DNA of 64,000 bases from Shewanella profunda (GCF_023283765.1 NZ_JAKILG010000018.1:1-64000); one strand, 5' to 3'. Positions 43,739 through 53,979 are shown, counted from the stretch's first letter. A program made the numbers and translations. Notes: a model not told the origin generated them from the sequence alone.

Positions 43739-44647
43739 ATGGATAAGATTGCCGCAATACGCAGTTTTGTCGAAGTGGCAAACTGCGGCAGCTTTACCAA
43801 GGCTGCACAACACCTCGACCTAAGTCGATTACAGGTTTCGCGCCATATTCAGGAAATTGAACTATGGCTCAATTTACGCTTATTGCACCGTACCACCCGT
43901 AGTGTGAGCCTAACGCTACAGGGGGAAGAAGCCCTGCAGTATTGCCAACGCGTACTCAGTGAAGTTGCCGCTATGGAGAGCAGAGCACATAGTCATAATA
44001 CTGAACTCGTCGGTAGTATCAGAATCGCAACACCGATAGGACTGGGTCAGCACAGTCTGTTTGATGTTGTCGATCGATTTATCAAACTACACCCTAAGGT
44101 CAATATCCAACTGGCCATGTCGGACAGTTTTGCCCAATTGGTCGATGAGAGGGTTGATGTAGCACTGCGCTACACCGAGCAACCCGATGAGAATTTAATT
44201 GCGCGGCGTTTAATGACTATTGATGCGGTAGTCTGCGCCGCACCGACTTATCTTGCTAATTCAAGCTCCCTGAGTGAACCGATTGATTTATTGGCACATA
44301 ATTGCCTTATCCACACAGCTCAGCAAAGTTGGCATTTTCTAAACAATCAACAGAGTGAAGTGATCAAAGTAACAGGTAACCTCAAAGCCAACGATATGGG
44401 AGTATTAGTTAGCGCAGCACTGCGGGGACACGGAATTGTACGTCTACCCTGTGACTTAGCTAATCAGTACCTTGCCAGCGGCCAGCTCCAAGAAGTCTTA
44501 CCCGACTTTACGACTCCGGGTCAAACCCTGTGGGCCGTATATTTATCCCGAAGTTATCAGCAGATTTTAGTCAGAGCCTTTATCGATTTCACCGCCCAGC
44601 AGTGGCAACTCGATATCAAGAAATGGACGCCAGCCCATCTGGTTTAA
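43739..44647 (+). CDS. LysR-family transcriptional regulator
   Basis: A 302-aa regulator. The N-terminal winged helix-turn-helix (about 1-62, IRSFVEVANCGSFTKAAQHLDLSRLQVSRHIQEIE) is followed by the periplasmic-binding-like effector domain, with GSIRIATPIG and DVALRYTEQPDE. The start at 43739 (MDKIAAIRSFV) is chosen by family pattern; an ATG at 43706 adds 11 residues. It probably controls the divergent SDR gene from the 106-bp spacer, which contains TTTCACGTGATAAATATCG. Effector unknown. Confidence 0.88.
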   Translation: MDKIAAIRSFVEVANCGSFTKAAQHLDLSRLQVSRHIQEIELWLNLRLLHRTTRSVSLTLQGEEALQYCQRVLSEVAAMESRAHSHNTELVGSIRIATPIGLGQHSLFDVVDRFIKLHPKVNIQLAMSDSFAQLVDERVDVALRYTEQPDENLIARRLMTIDAVVCAAPTYLANSSSLSEPIDLLAHNCLIHTAQQSWHFLNNQQSEVIKVTGNLKANDMGVLVSAALRGHGIVRLPCDLANQYLASGQLQEVLPDFTTPGQTLWAVYLSRSYQQILVRAFIDFTAQQWQLDIKKWTPAHLV

Positions 44648-44654
44648 CCATAAA

Positions 44655-44687
44655 AAACGCACTTAATGCTCAAGCATAAGTGCGTTT
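44655..44687 (-). terminator. Terminator between LysR gene and Dyp peroxidase gene
   Basis: AAACGCACTT / AAGTGCGTTT with inner ATGC/GCAT pairing. On the minus strand it ends in six T, 35 bp past the peroxidase stop. Confidence 0.85.
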
Positions 44688-44721
44688 GATTGGTGTTTGC
44701 TTTAGTCGCTTTAGAGAGCGC

Positions 44722-45657
44722 TTATTCGTCAAACTGCAACATAAAATCTAAGGCTGGCGCGAAGAAGGATGATCCTGTCATCGCCTTAGTAAAATGCATT
44801 AAGTGATCGTGGTTTCCCGCACCATCACCAAACATCATGCTATGCAACATTTGTTCAAAATGCTCCGGTGTACGGCAGTTAGAAATAAACATCAAACCTT
44901 GCTGTTTAAGTGAGCCGTAGGGCATACTTTGACGCAAAATTTCAATCGAGTTTCCATCAACATCCTTAAGATTTACGCGCTTGATATGGCTTGTTAACGG
45001 CTTATCTTCCGATTCATACTCAATATTATCTTGCTTAGTTCGACCAAAAATATCTTCTTGTTTTTTAAGTGGTAATCTATGCCATTTACTGAGGTTATGG
45101 ACATATTTTTGCACATGGATATAGCTACCACCTTTAAACTCAGAATCTTCATCCCCCACCAATGCCACTTCCTGACGGTGACGACCTTTGGGGTTTTCAG
45201 TACCATCAACAAATCCAGTCAAATCGCGGCTATCCATAAATCTAAAACCGCGTTCTTCTTCGACTAATTCCACTAAATCTTCAAACATTTGGCTTATTTC
45301 ATTGGCAACCAAATGCAAAATATCGTAACGATCGCAACGAATATGCACGAATAAATCGTATTCGATTGCAGGCGCCTCACGACTACCTACTTGCATTGCG
45401 GGGAAAGGTTTGAGCATTTCTGGGCGAGAGTCTGGATATAGGCTATCCCAATAGTTAGCACCAATAGCGACAAAGCCATTGAATGCACTATCGGAATACT
45501 GATCTGTCAGCTCATAAATATACTGCGCGACGTTGGCAATACAGGGACGTAATTGAGACTCAACATTATCATTCGCAGTAAACATCAAATAGATACTATG
45601 TAAGTTCCCCTCTGCACACACACCCAACTGTTCACGTGGCATATTTTGGATATCCAT
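44722..45657 (-). CDS. Dyp-type heme peroxidase (TyrA-like)
   Basis: A 311-aa dye-decolourising peroxidase of the kind known as TyrA from S. oneidensis. The distal GFVDGTENP puts the catalytic Asp at D151. The proximal heme ligand is H224 in LTSHIKR, and the distal Arg is R242. It has no signal peptide, so it is cytoplasmic, although Dyp enzymes can be encapsulin cargo; no encapsulin gene is nearby. It oxidises phenolic or dye substrates with hydrogen peroxide. Single gene. Confidence 0.94.
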   Translation of the reverse strand: MDIQNMPREQLGVCAEGNLHSIYLMFTANDNVESQLRPCIANVAQYIYELTDQYSDSAFNGFVAIGANYWDSLYPDSRPEMLKPFPAMQVGSREAPAIEYDLFVHIRCDRYDILHLVANEISQMFEDLVELVEEERGFRFMDSRDLTGFVDGTENPKGRHRQEVALVGDEDSEFKGGSYIHVQKYVHNLSKWHRLPLKKQEDIFGRTKQDNIEYESEDKPLTSHIKRVNLKDVDGNSIEILRQSMPYGSLKQQGLMFISNCRTPEHFEQMLHSMMFGDGAGNHDHLMHFTKAMTGSSFFAPALDFMLQFDE

Positions 45658-45795
45658 CTAGTTATTACCCTTTCTATAAATTCATTTTCGGCAATATTAT
45701 CCGCAACTTTACCTAAAAATGACATTAACTAACGCACAATTTACCCGAATAAATTTACCAATGTTCACCGATCATAACGTAGCGATGACGTTAGA

Positions 45796-47508
45796 TTAAT
45801 AGCCCGCAGCATGGCCGTCCTTGCGACTCTCCGATGCAGCACGGTATACACCTGTTTCAGCATTAAACCCAATGGCTTGATAACCACCAAAATCGCCAAG
45901 GCTATCACGCAACACATGGCCTTTCTTAATAAGCTCGCGGCGGGTTTCTACTGGGAAACCGGATTCCAGGCTAATGTAACCACCATCAGTCATGACTTCG
46001 CCCGTAGGCTCGGTTGAACCCGAATGCAAAATTCTGGGAGCATCGCCCGCTTCTTGCAAGTTCATTTTAAAATCAATCAGATTGACTAAAATTTGAGCAT
46101 GCATTTGTGGCTGGGTTGCCCCGCCCATCACCCCAAAGCTCAGCCAAGGTTTACCCGCTTTGGTCACAAACGCGGGAATAATTGTTTGAAATGGCCTCTT
46201 TCCGGGCGCGTATGAGTTAAAACGCCCCTCGGTTAAATCAAACATTTGCCCACGGTCCTGCAGTACAAAGCCAAGATCCGGCGGCGTCATCCCAGAGCCC
46301 ATACCACGATAATTGCTCTGAATGAGCGACACCATATTGCCGTCTTTATCGGCAGTGGTTAGATACACAGTATCACCGTGTTGTAACGCTGGATTTCCTG
46401 CATCGACACTTTTAGCGGCTTTATTGGGATCGATTAACTTAGCGCGATCATAGTTATATTTCTGTGAGATAAGCTCTTTAACTGGCACTTTATTAAAGGC
46501 CATATCCGCATAAAACTTCGCCCTGTCGGCAAAAGCGAGTTTTTTAGCTTCGACAAATAAATGCACATATTCAGGACTATTAAAACCCATCGCGGCAACA
46601 TCAAAGGGTTCCATGGTTTTGAGGATTTGTAGCGCAGCAATACCCTGACCATTGGGCGGCAATTCCCACACATCGTAACCTCGGTAATTAACCGAAACTG
46701 GATCAACCCACTCACTCGTATGGCTAGCTAAGTCGTCATAACTTAAATAGCCACCCTGGGATTTCATATAGTTATCTATACTTTTGGCGATATCACCTTT
46801 ATAAAAAGCATCGCGCCCACCCTTGGCAATTTGCTCATAGGTGTTAGCAAGCGCAGGATTCTTAAAGATTTCCCCTACTGCTGGCATTTTGCCGCTTGGC
46901 ATATACGTTTCTTTAAAGCCGGGAAATTTTGCTAGCCGTTTAGCACTACCATTGAGGTAATAGGCGATAAGCTCAGACACCGGAAAACCAGTTCGAGCAT
47001 ACTGGATTGCAGGAGCAAGATTATCCGCCATGGGCAATTTACCAAATTTATTGTGCAGCTCATACCAGCCATCTACAGCACCTGGCACAGACACAGGTAA
47101 GGGACCATATGGCGGTAAATAGTCTAAACCGAGGGATTTAAGCTTTTCTAAGCTTAAGGATTTTGGACTTCGGCCCGAAGCATTAAGACCATAGAGACGT
47201 TTATCTTTCGCACTCCAAACAATTGCAAATAAATCACCACCTACACCGGAACCTGTCGGTTCAACTAACCCTAACATGGCATTCGCGGCAATGGCCGCAT
47301 CGACTGCGCTGCCACCTTGTTTGAGGATATCGATCGCGACCTGTGTCGCTAAGGGTTGGCTTGTGGCTGCCATTCCTTGGGTAGCATACACTTCCGAACG
47401 GGTTGCAAAGGCTTTACCTGTGATCCTGTCCATAGCCATCACTCCTGATGAAGATACCGCAGTTGCAACTATGATGAGGGTACAAATTGAATTTATTATT
47501 TTTAGCAT
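45796..47508 (-). CDS. ggt: Gamma-glutamyltransferase precursor
   Basis: A 570-aa periplasmic enzyme that cleaves the gamma-glutamyl bond of glutathione. Signal peptide 1-25 (VSSSGVMA). The N-terminal hydrolase part has ATSQPLATQVAIDILKQGGSAVDAAIAANA. Autocleavage should occur before the nucleophile T380 in HGDT-VYL, which starts the small subunit; SDNYRGMGSGMTPPDLG and the C-terminal GGATQPQ follow. A strong GGAGG site precedes the ATG. Single gene. Confidence 0.95.
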   Translation of the reverse strand: MLKIINSICTLIIVATAVSSSGVMAMDRITGKAFATRSEVYATQGMAATSQPLATQVAIDILKQGGSAVDAAIAANAMLGLVEPTGSGVGGDLFAIVWSAKDKRLYGLNASGRSPKSLSLEKLKSLGLDYLPPYGPLPVSVPGAVDGWYELHNKFGKLPMADNLAPAIQYARTGFPVSELIAYYLNGSAKRLAKFPGFKETYMPSGKMPAVGEIFKNPALANTYEQIAKGGRDAFYKGDIAKSIDNYMKSQGGYLSYDDLASHTSEWVDPVSVNYRGYDVWELPPNGQGIAALQILKTMEPFDVAAMGFNSPEYVHLFVEAKKLAFADRAKFYADMAFNKVPVKELISQKYNYDRAKLIDPNKAAKSVDAGNPALQHGDTVYLTTADKDGNMVSLIQSNYRGMGSGMTPPDLGFVLQDRGQMFDLTEGRFNSYAPGKRPFQTIIPAFVTKAGKPWLSFGVMGGATQPQMHAQILVNLIDFKMNLQEAGDAPRILHSGSTEPTGEVMTDGGYISLESGFPVETRRELIKKGHVLRDSLGDFGGYQAIGFNAETGVYRAASESRKDGHAAGY

Positions 47509-47636
47509 AAGTCCTCCAAAACTGAAGGATTAAGGTAACAAGGATGCTTGAAAATATCACCAACCAAAACGGTATGGACTTAAGTTAAACGTAAGCAAAA
47601 ATGTCATACTTTTGTTGGAGATAACTTAGATCTAAT

Positions 47637-48686
47637 CTACGACTCAAACAGCACTAGCGAATGTGGTTCAGTCGTTAATCCTACTTTTTGGCCGATAGTT
47701 AACTGCATCATCTGGCTGCGAACTTCCACATAATAGGCGTGGGACGCTTCTTCAACCTTCACCCAATAATGGCAAAATGCGCCTAAAAACCGCCGCTCTG
47801 TGATAGTTCCAACACCCTGCTCATCTGCCGATAATGTCAGTTGCTGTGGTCGCAAAAAAACCTGTCCACGGTACTCACTCGGAAATGCTAAAGGTGTAAG
47901 GCTGGTTAAATGCCCTATGGGTGTTGTGACACTGTGCCCATCGACTACCGCTGCGGGTAAATAATTACCACTGCCTAAAAAGTCAGCCACATAACGACTA
48001 TTTGGCGTGGCATACACTGCCTCAGCACAGCCATATTGCACTATAACGCCTTGATTAAAGATGGCTAAAGTGTCGGCAAACACAAAAGCCTCATCCTTAC
48101 TGTGAGTGACAAATACCGCACTCACATTACGCTGTTTTAAGATGCTGCGAATTTCAGCCATCATCTCGTAGCGCACTTGAGCGTCGATATTGGAAAATGG
48201 TTCATCGAGTAAAAGCAACTGCGGTTCATAGGCCAGTGCCCGAGCAATAGAAACTCGCTGCTGCTGACCACCCGATAATTCGTGTGGGTAGCGTTTTGCT
48301 AAACCATCAAGTTTGACCAGACTTAACATGTCATCTAAACGTGACTGACGCTGAGCCCCTGATAACTTAGGCACACCGAATAAGATATTTTCCGCTACGG
48401 TCAAATGGGGGAAAAGTGCATAGTCTTGGAAAATCATACCAATGCCACGTTGCTCACTGGGCACAAATGTCTTTTCACCGCTAACTAGCTTGCCGTTGAT
48501 CAAAATCTCGCCTTGGCTGATAGCCTGTAATCCTGCAACGGCCCGTAGTAAAGTCGTTTTCCCACAGCCACTGGGCCCCAACAGTGCAAGGATCTCACCT
48601 TGAGCGAGATCTAAGCTCAAGCCTTTGAGTACTTGCTGGCCCTGATAATCGCTATGAACTTGGTGAAGGGTGAGCGTGCTGATCAT
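47637..48686 (-). CDS. fbpC: Ferric iron ABC transporter ATP-binding protein
   Basis: A 349-aa ATPase driving periplasmic iron uptake. Walker A GPSGCGKTT, Q-loop FQDYALFPHLTV, ABC signature LSGGQQQR, Walker B LLLLDEPFSNID and a switch His in FVTHSKDEAF. The C-terminal TOBE-like domain matches FbpC/PotA-type proteins. It overlaps the permease stop by 4 nt (ATGA). Last gene of an fbpA-fbpB-fbpC operon. Confidence 0.92.
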   Translation of the reverse strand: MISTLTLHQVHSDYQGQQVLKGLSLDLAQGEILALLGPSGCGKTTLLRAVAGLQAISQGEILINGKLVSGEKTFVPSEQRGIGMIFQDYALFPHLTVAENILFGVPKLSGAQRQSRLDDMLSLVKLDGLAKRYPHELSGGQQQRVSIARALAYEPQLLLLDEPFSNIDAQVRYEMMAEIRSILKQRNVSAVFVTHSKDEAFVFADTLAIFNQGVIVQYGCAEAVYATPNSRYVADFLGSGNYLPAAVVDGHSVTTPIGHLTSLTPLAFPSEYRGQVFLRPQQLTLSADEQGVGTITERRFLGAFCHYWVKVEEASHAYYVEVRSQMMQLTIGQKVGLTTEPHSLVLFES

Positions 48687-50317
48687 CCGCTGTGTTGCTC
48701 CAAAGAACGGTTTAAATAAATGAGAGGCACTAAGCCCACGACGACAATCACAATAGCAGCTAGAGCGCCATGTTCTAGTTTTTCATCGGATACAAACTGG
48801 AATACATGAGTCGCAAGATTTTCAAATCCAATAGGTCTTAGCAGCAAGGCTGCGGGTAACTCTTTCATGCTTTCGATAAAAACCAACAAAGCCGCCGCAA
48901 AAATCCCCTTTGCGAGCAAGGGTAAATGCACTCGACTTAGTAACCGCATTGGGCTCTGTCCCATCGTTAAACTCACCATATCCAATGATGGAGATATGCG
49001 TTTATAACTGCTTTCAATACTCCCTATTGCGATAGCAATAAAGCGCACGCAAAAGGCAAAAACCAAGGCCACAACACTGCCCGTGAGCAGGAGTCCGGGA
49101 CCTTTGACACCGATATACTCCGCCAGATCGTTAATTCCAAAATCGAGTAAGGTTAAAGGCACTAAAACACCGATAGCTAACACAGTACCAGGCAATGCAT
49201 AGCCTGTTGATGCTAAACGTGAAGGCAAAGTATCACTGCGCCTTGGGCTGATACGACGCACAAACATCAAGAATAAGGCCATCAGACAACAGAGTAAGCT
49301 GGTGAGTAACGCAAGACTAAGGCTATTAAGGCTCAATTGCCAAAAACTTGAATCCCAGCTTTTTTCAAAATAACCAATAGCATAGGATAATAAAATTCCA
49401 AATGGCAATAAAAACGATAACAACAACACTGTGCCACAAAAAAGGAGTGCATAGGCTGTTTGTTTAGTTGTAAGTCGATACAAATCAGTTGCCTGAATGC
49501 GTGACTGCTTTTGAAATAGCTGTTGTTTACGGCGCGCAAATCGCTCAAATCCAATGAGCATAAAGACCACCAGCAAAATAATCGCAGACAACTTAGCCGC
49601 AGCGGTCAGATTACCGTAGCCGAGCCATGTATCGTATACCGCCGTGGTTAAAGTTGGCACCGCAAAATAGTTTACAGTAGCAAAATCTGCCGCAGTTTCC
49701 ATGGCGACCAAAGCAACACCAACGGCGATTGCGGGTCTCGCCATAGGCAAAGAGAGGCGCCAAAAGCTCTGCCATGAAGAACACCCCATAATACGAGAGG
49801 CATGGGCCAAGCTTAGGGATTGCTCCATAAAAGCGGTGCGCGCTAAAAGATAAATATAAGGAAAAAGCACCAGTGACAGCATACAAGCTGCACCGCCTAA
49901 GGAGCGAATATCGGGGAAAAAGTAATCTTGAGGTGAGCGCCAATCAAATAGTAAGCGCAGCCCTCGCTGAAGAGGCCCTGCATAATCGAGTAAATCGGTA
50001 TACACATAGGCAACAATATAGGCAGGCATGGCAAGGGGCAATAATAACGCCCACTGCAAATAACGCCTTCCAATAAATTCGCAGCGAGCCACCAACCAAG
50101 CGCAGGGTAAAGCGAGTAAAAGCGCACCCACACTCACCCAAAAAATCAGTAATAAACTGTTGATGATATAGGTGGGTAACACAGTTGCCATTAAGTGTCC
50201 AAACACCGCCTCATCGGGCTGTAACGCTTGAAATATTAAGGCAAAAAGAGGCAATACAAGTAATGCTGCCATGGCATAACCAGCAAGCGACCAGCTTCTG
50301 GCTAATCCTAATATCAT
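48683..50317 (-). CDS. fbpB: Ferric iron ABC transporter permease
   Basis: A 544-aa inner-membrane protein with about twelve helices in two fused permease halves, as in FbpB/SfuB. EAA-loop-like segments ARIMGCSSWQSFWRLSLPMARPAI in the first half and SLTMGQSPMRLLSRVHLPLLAKG in the second contact the ATPase. Translationally coupled to fbpC. It lies 77 bp after fbpA. Confidence 0.92.
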   Translation of the reverse strand: MILGLARSWSLAGYAMAALLVLPLFALIFQALQPDEAVFGHLMATVLPTYIINSLLLIFWVSVGALLLALPCAWLVARCEFIGRRYLQWALLLPLAMPAYIVAYVYTDLLDYAGPLQRGLRLLFDWRSPQDYFFPDIRSLGGAACMLSLVLFPYIYLLARTAFMEQSLSLAHASRIMGCSSWQSFWRLSLPMARPAIAVGVALVAMETAADFATVNYFAVPTLTTAVYDTWLGYGNLTAAAKLSAIILLVVFMLIGFERFARRKQQLFQKQSRIQATDLYRLTTKQTAYALLFCGTVLLLSFLLPFGILLSYAIGYFEKSWDSSFWQLSLNSLSLALLTSLLCCLMALFLMFVRRISPRRSDTLPSRLASTGYALPGTVLAIGVLVPLTLLDFGINDLAEYIGVKGPGLLLTGSVVALVFAFCVRFIAIAIGSIESSYKRISPSLDMVSLTMGQSPMRLLSRVHLPLLAKGIFAAALLVFIESMKELPAALLLRPIGFENLATHVFQFVSDEKLEHGALAAIVIVVVGLVPLIYLNRSLEQHSG

Positions 50318-50394
50318 GTAAATCCTTAAAAAGTCACAGCGCCAATAAATGGCGCTGGCTTTAATATTAACGCAATGCTTTTAATAATAAGCAA

Positions 50395-51402
50395 CTATAA
50401 ATCAAACTGTACTTCATCTAACAACTTCACCGCGGCTTGGTGATATTCAGCAAGTTTGAAAATAGGCAGTTGATCAACCTTAAACTCTCCCCACGAAGCC
50501 ACAAGCGGCGATGGTGCTACATTGGCTTTTACTGGATATTCCATGTTCACATCAGCATAGGCTTTTTGCGCTATATCGGCCGATAAAAACTCCATCAATT
50601 TAATCGCATTTTCTTTATTAGGTGCATGGCGTGTTAATACCATACCTGACACATTCACATGGGCACCGCGATTGGCTTGATTTGGAAAATTAATCACGAC
50701 TGCTTCTGCGACACTTTTTTGCTCAGGATCCTGCAACATATTACCGTAGTAATAGCTATTACCTATCGCAATATCACACAATCCTTCTTTAACTGCGGCA
50801 ATTTGGCCTCTATCGTTACCCTGTGGCTTACGCGCTAAATTAGCTTTCACACCTTGTAGCCAAGTTTTCGCTTCGGCCTCACCATGATGCGCGATCATCG
50901 ATGCCACTAACGCAACGTTATAAGGATGTTTGCCGCTACGAGTACAAATCTTACCTTTATATTTAGGATCGGCTAGTTCTTCATAGGTTAATTGCTGTGG
51001 GCCAGAACGATCTTTTGCCGTGTATAGGTTTCTTACTCGCATCGTCAATGCATACCATTGACCATCGGGATCACGGTATTGTGCGGGAATATTGCTTTCT
51101 AAGGTGGTTGTTTTAACGGGAGAGGTTAGATCTTTTTCGACTAATTCAACGAGGCGAGAAAAATCAGAGGTCAGCACTAAATCTGCTGGAGATAACCGAC
51201 CTTCACGGGTAATCCGCTCAGCGATACCATCTTTAGCAAATACGACATTCACGCCAATGCCAGTTTCCTCAGTAAAACGTGCGAGGATTGGCTCCACTAA
51301 AAATGCTTGGCGGTAGGAATAAACCGTTAATTTGTCATCCGCATACGCCGATTGCCCGACTAAGATTAACCCAACTAACGCTGCATAAGTTACCAATTTC
51401 AT
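50395..51402 (-). CDS. fbpA: Ferric iron-binding periplasmic protein
   Basis: A 335-aa solute-binding protein (FbpA/FutA type). Signal peptide 1-21 (GQSAYA before DDK). Sequence marks are LTVYSYRQAFLVEPILARF, PADLVLTSDFSRLVEL, and a possible tyrosine pair in IGNSYYYGNML that binds ferric iron in this family. First gene of the operon, with a palindromic Fur-like operator 56 bp upstream of the ATG. Confidence 0.92.
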   Translation of the reverse strand: MKLVTYAALVGLILVGQSAYADDKLTVYSYRQAFLVEPILARFTEETGIGVNVVFAKDGIAERITREGRLSPADLVLTSDFSRLVELVEKDLTSPVKTTTLESNIPAQYRDPDGQWYALTMRVRNLYTAKDRSGPQQLTYEELADPKYKGKICTRSGKHPYNVALVASMIAHHGEAEAKTWLQGVKANLARKPQGNDRGQIAAVKEGLCDIAIGNSYYYGNMLQDPEQKSVAEAVVINFPNQANRGAHVNVSGMVLTRHAPNKENAIKLMEFLSADIAQKAYADVNMEYPVKANVAPSPLVASWGEFKVDQLPIFKLAEYHQAAVKLLDEVQFDL

Positions 51403-51457
51403 TACCCATTTCTCCCCAATATTGTGATACCACTCGCCAGCATTTTATACATTTTAA

Positions 51458-51472
51458 TGATAATAGTTATCA
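51458..51472 (-). promoter_or_regulatory. Fur-like palindrome upstream of fbpA
   Basis: TGATAATAGTTATCA, a perfect inverted repeat of TGATAA with a 3-bp centre, extended on the left by TTTTAA. It resembles the Fur consensus and sits 56 bp before the fbpA ATG. Confidence 0.7.
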
Positions 51473-51617
51473 CTTGACTTAGAGTAATTGATCGGCAACC
51501 ACAGAGCAATAGTTAGTTTAACTTTTTGTTTTTTATCGGTTTAAGCCTAAAACTGGCGATTATCTCAAATCAAACTAAACTGAACCTTAATTTGTCAAAA
51601 TCCATGTGGGAGCAAAT

Positions 51618-52043
51618 ATGTTGACCATACTACTGTTAATCGTAGCAACACTTGTACTATTTGGATTAAGCACACTCAAGAACAGTAAAAAGCAGCGTAA
51701 ATATCGCAGTAAAGCATTGACTAATAGGGGAGAAAAAGAACCTCCGGTTCAAGAACACCGTTTTCATAGTGTTAGCGTAGTGAATAATGGCCATGGCTGT
51801 GAAAAAGCTAATGCGCTATCAGGAAAACGTTTTTTATCCAAAGAAGCACCGGAACTGCCGATGGAAGAATGTACCCAAGCAAATTGCCTGTGCCGCTATC
51901 AACATCATCAAGATAGGCGTCAATTTGGTCATGATCGTAGAATTGATTACGGTGTCACTCGGGATCTCTACGGCGCTTTTGGTGAACAAAATCGCCGTGA
52001 TAACCCTAGGGGAAGACGTGCAACTGACTTTATGGCCCAATAG
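51618..52043 (+). CDS. Membrane-anchored Arg-rich protein of unknown function
   Basis: A 141-aa protein. One N-terminal helix (about 1-20, LTILLLIVATLVLFGL) is followed by a basic stretch (NSKKQRKYRSK). There is a small Cys cluster CTQANCLC, then a repeated RR pattern (DRRQFGHDRR, QNRRDNPRGRRATD). The C-terminal 50 residues look conserved. The RR-x5-RR spacing and Cys cluster could bind an anion, nucleotide or metal, but I do not recognise the family. ATG at 51618 is preferred over 51606 for its GGAG site. A terminator lies at 52228-52258. Confidence 0.7.
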   Translation: MLTILLLIVATLVLFGLSTLKNSKKQRKYRSKALTNRGEKEPPVQEHRFHSVSVVNNGHGCEKANALSGKRFLSKEAPELPMEECTQANCLCRYQHHQDRRQFGHDRRIDYGVTRDLYGAFGEQNRRDNPRGRRATDFMAQ

Positions 52044-52227
52044 ACTCCTTTTGGCGACATTCTATTGGCCTGACTTGAGTCCAAGAAGGAAAAGCTTTGT
52101 GGGCTACTTTAGTGATGGTTTTCTCTCCTTATTTTATATTCAGTTCTTTATTTGCATTAGGTGCATCTAATTTATGGTGTTCTTTTAGTCTAAATGGCTA
52201 GCGTAGTTGCCTAGAAATACATGAGTA

Positions 52228-52262
52228 CACTTGGTCCTGATAAAATCGGGACCAAGTGTTTG
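52228..52262 (+). terminator. Terminator downstream of the Arg-rich protein gene
   Basis: CACTTGGTCC (52228-52237) pairs perfectly with GGACCAAGTG (52249-52258), followed by TTTGTTG. It lies about 185 bp past the stop. Confidence 0.75.
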
Positions 52263-52306
52263 TTGACACCTAATGCTCATTTTAATGTATTGAACAGCGA
52301 GAGCTA

Positions 52307-53758
52307 TCAGGCACCGGACCAATTGCCATGTAGTGACATTCTTAGCCTGAAAGGGACTTTTACTCTGGCGATTGGTCCATCACTCCAGCAGGCAGTATCT
52401 AAAACGACCAGCTCTGAACTTTCTTGTCGTAGATCATTCATAACGCTGACGACCCAACCATCGCCCTCGGCAGAAGTAGCGGATCGAGGAATGAAAATGG
52501 GCTCCTGAAAGCAGTGTGCATCGCCAGGGTACCAAGTTTCACTTTTCCCTGTGGTTACGTTGATACGTGCTAATTGATTGAAGAACTGGAATGGCGGTTC
52601 TCCTAGTGATGCAAAGTCAAATGGTAGACTTGGATCTAAGGCGAGCATAAACCCCCACGAATATTTTTTGCCACTATAGCGAGCATCACAGCGAGGGAAC
52701 TCACAGGGGAATGGGGTCTCTGTTAGCACCACAGGTTCCACATGAGACTCTTTTGTATTCAAGTCAAATTCCCAACGCATTAGGGCTGAATTTAACGATT
52801 TTGCGGGAGGAATATAACCATCTGCTTGAGGGAAAAAGTAGAAGACATTACCAGAGGTTACTGGCATATCAACAATTAGCTTGTCGCCTTCTTCATAGGA
52901 ATTTAGCGTATGGCCTTGAAAGCCATTGCTAGGGCCATAAAACCAACGCACATCATCCGCTGAACCATTGCGTGGTAAAATGCCAAACAGCTGTGGAAGT
53001 TCTGGCTGCCATTGAAAGTGTTTCCCTCCAGCCTTCATACGCTCCACATCACTGGTGAGTGGTATAATCGGGAAAATGACATAGTTATCCGTGACGGCAA
53101 AGTCGTGGATCATTGCGGCATAAGGCGCTTGAAACCAAACCTCTTTGGTCAACTTTCCATCTTTCGAAATCTCGAAGTAGGCAATATCAGGCGTGCCATC
53201 TCCTTTGGCCTCGTAAGCAAAACAAAGCAGACTACCATTATCGGCATCAATCTTAGGGTGCGCGGTGAAGGTCGCGGAGTTGATTTGCTTATCAAAATCC
53301 CATTCGCCAAGCGTTTCCAGCGTCTTTAAGTCCATTGCCCAAGGTAGTGCATCTTCTTTAAGTGCCAGAAGTACACCATTGTGCTCAATGACCGTTGTGT
53401 TTGCTGTGGTGTTATTATCTGCAGCAAGAGGATCGTTTGTGTATTGATTACGATAAATACCGTTTAGGGAGCGTTGTTCACGGCGCTGTGCCAGTAAGCG
53501 ATCTGTTTTCACGTAGCGACGAGTAAGGCTCACCGTTCCGGCATCAAATCGAAAAGCACTCACCATACCATCGCCATTGAAAAACATGTCACTGCCTAGC
53601 ATGGGGGGATATTGTGGATCAGGAGCGACCTGATAAAAGGTCCCATTAATTTCTTTTGGTAACTCGCCTTCAATTTCGAGGTCTTTCACCTCTGCTTCTA
53701 CTCGGCTGGGTTTATATAGACCAGTAAATTCTGGTGTATTCGGAAATGTAAAGCTCAT
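52307..53758 (-). CDS. Carotenoid oxygenase family (lignostilbene-type) dioxygenase
   Basis: A 483-aa nonheme-iron enzyme that cleaves a double bond in apocarotenoids or stilbenes. Typical segments are EGELPKEINGTFYQVAPDPQYPP near the start and MFFNGDGMVSAFRF. The four-His iron site should include the His in FTAHPKID, MIHDFAVTDNYVIFP, a central QGHTLNSYE, and the terminal LHGNW. It has no signal peptide. Divergent from the TetR regulator with a perfect FNR-type box in the spacer, so anaerobic control is possible. No carotenoid genes are nearby; a plant-phenol role is as likely. Confidence 0.9.
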   Translation of the reverse strand: MSFTFPNTPEFTGLYKPSRVEAEVKDLEIEGELPKEINGTFYQVAPDPQYPPMLGSDMFFNGDGMVSAFRFDAGTVSLTRRYVKTDRLLAQRREQRSLNGIYRNQYTNDPLAADNNTTANTTVIEHNGVLLALKEDALPWAMDLKTLETLGEWDFDKQINSATFTAHPKIDADNGSLLCFAYEAKGDGTPDIAYFEISKDGKLTKEVWFQAPYAAMIHDFAVTDNYVIFPIIPLTSDVERMKAGGKHFQWQPELPQLFGILPRNGSADDVRWFYGPSNGFQGHTLNSYEEGDKLIVDMPVTSGNVFYFFPQADGYIPPAKSLNSALMRWEFDLNTKESHVEPVVLTETPFPCEFPRCDARYSGKKYSWGFMLALDPSLPFDFASLGEPPFQFFNQLARINVTTGKSETWYPGDAHCFQEPIFIPRSATSAEGDGWVVSVMNDLRQESSELVVLDTACWSDGPIARVKVPFRLRMSLHGNWSGA

Positions 53759-53979
53759 ATAGCCTCCTTAATGAGATGGCATAGCACAAAATTTACGTGA
53801 TGGTTTAAGCAATACGCCAGTAATAGGAAATTTGAAAAGGATTCATATCCTATAGAAGCGACTGAGGCCGTCGTTTTGTCACCCTCATAGAGGATGAGCC
53901 TAGGTAAGTAGTGTTTGGTAACTTCCTATTAAAGCGTCACGTACAAATCAATAAATGAACGACCTGGTACAGTTTAAAA

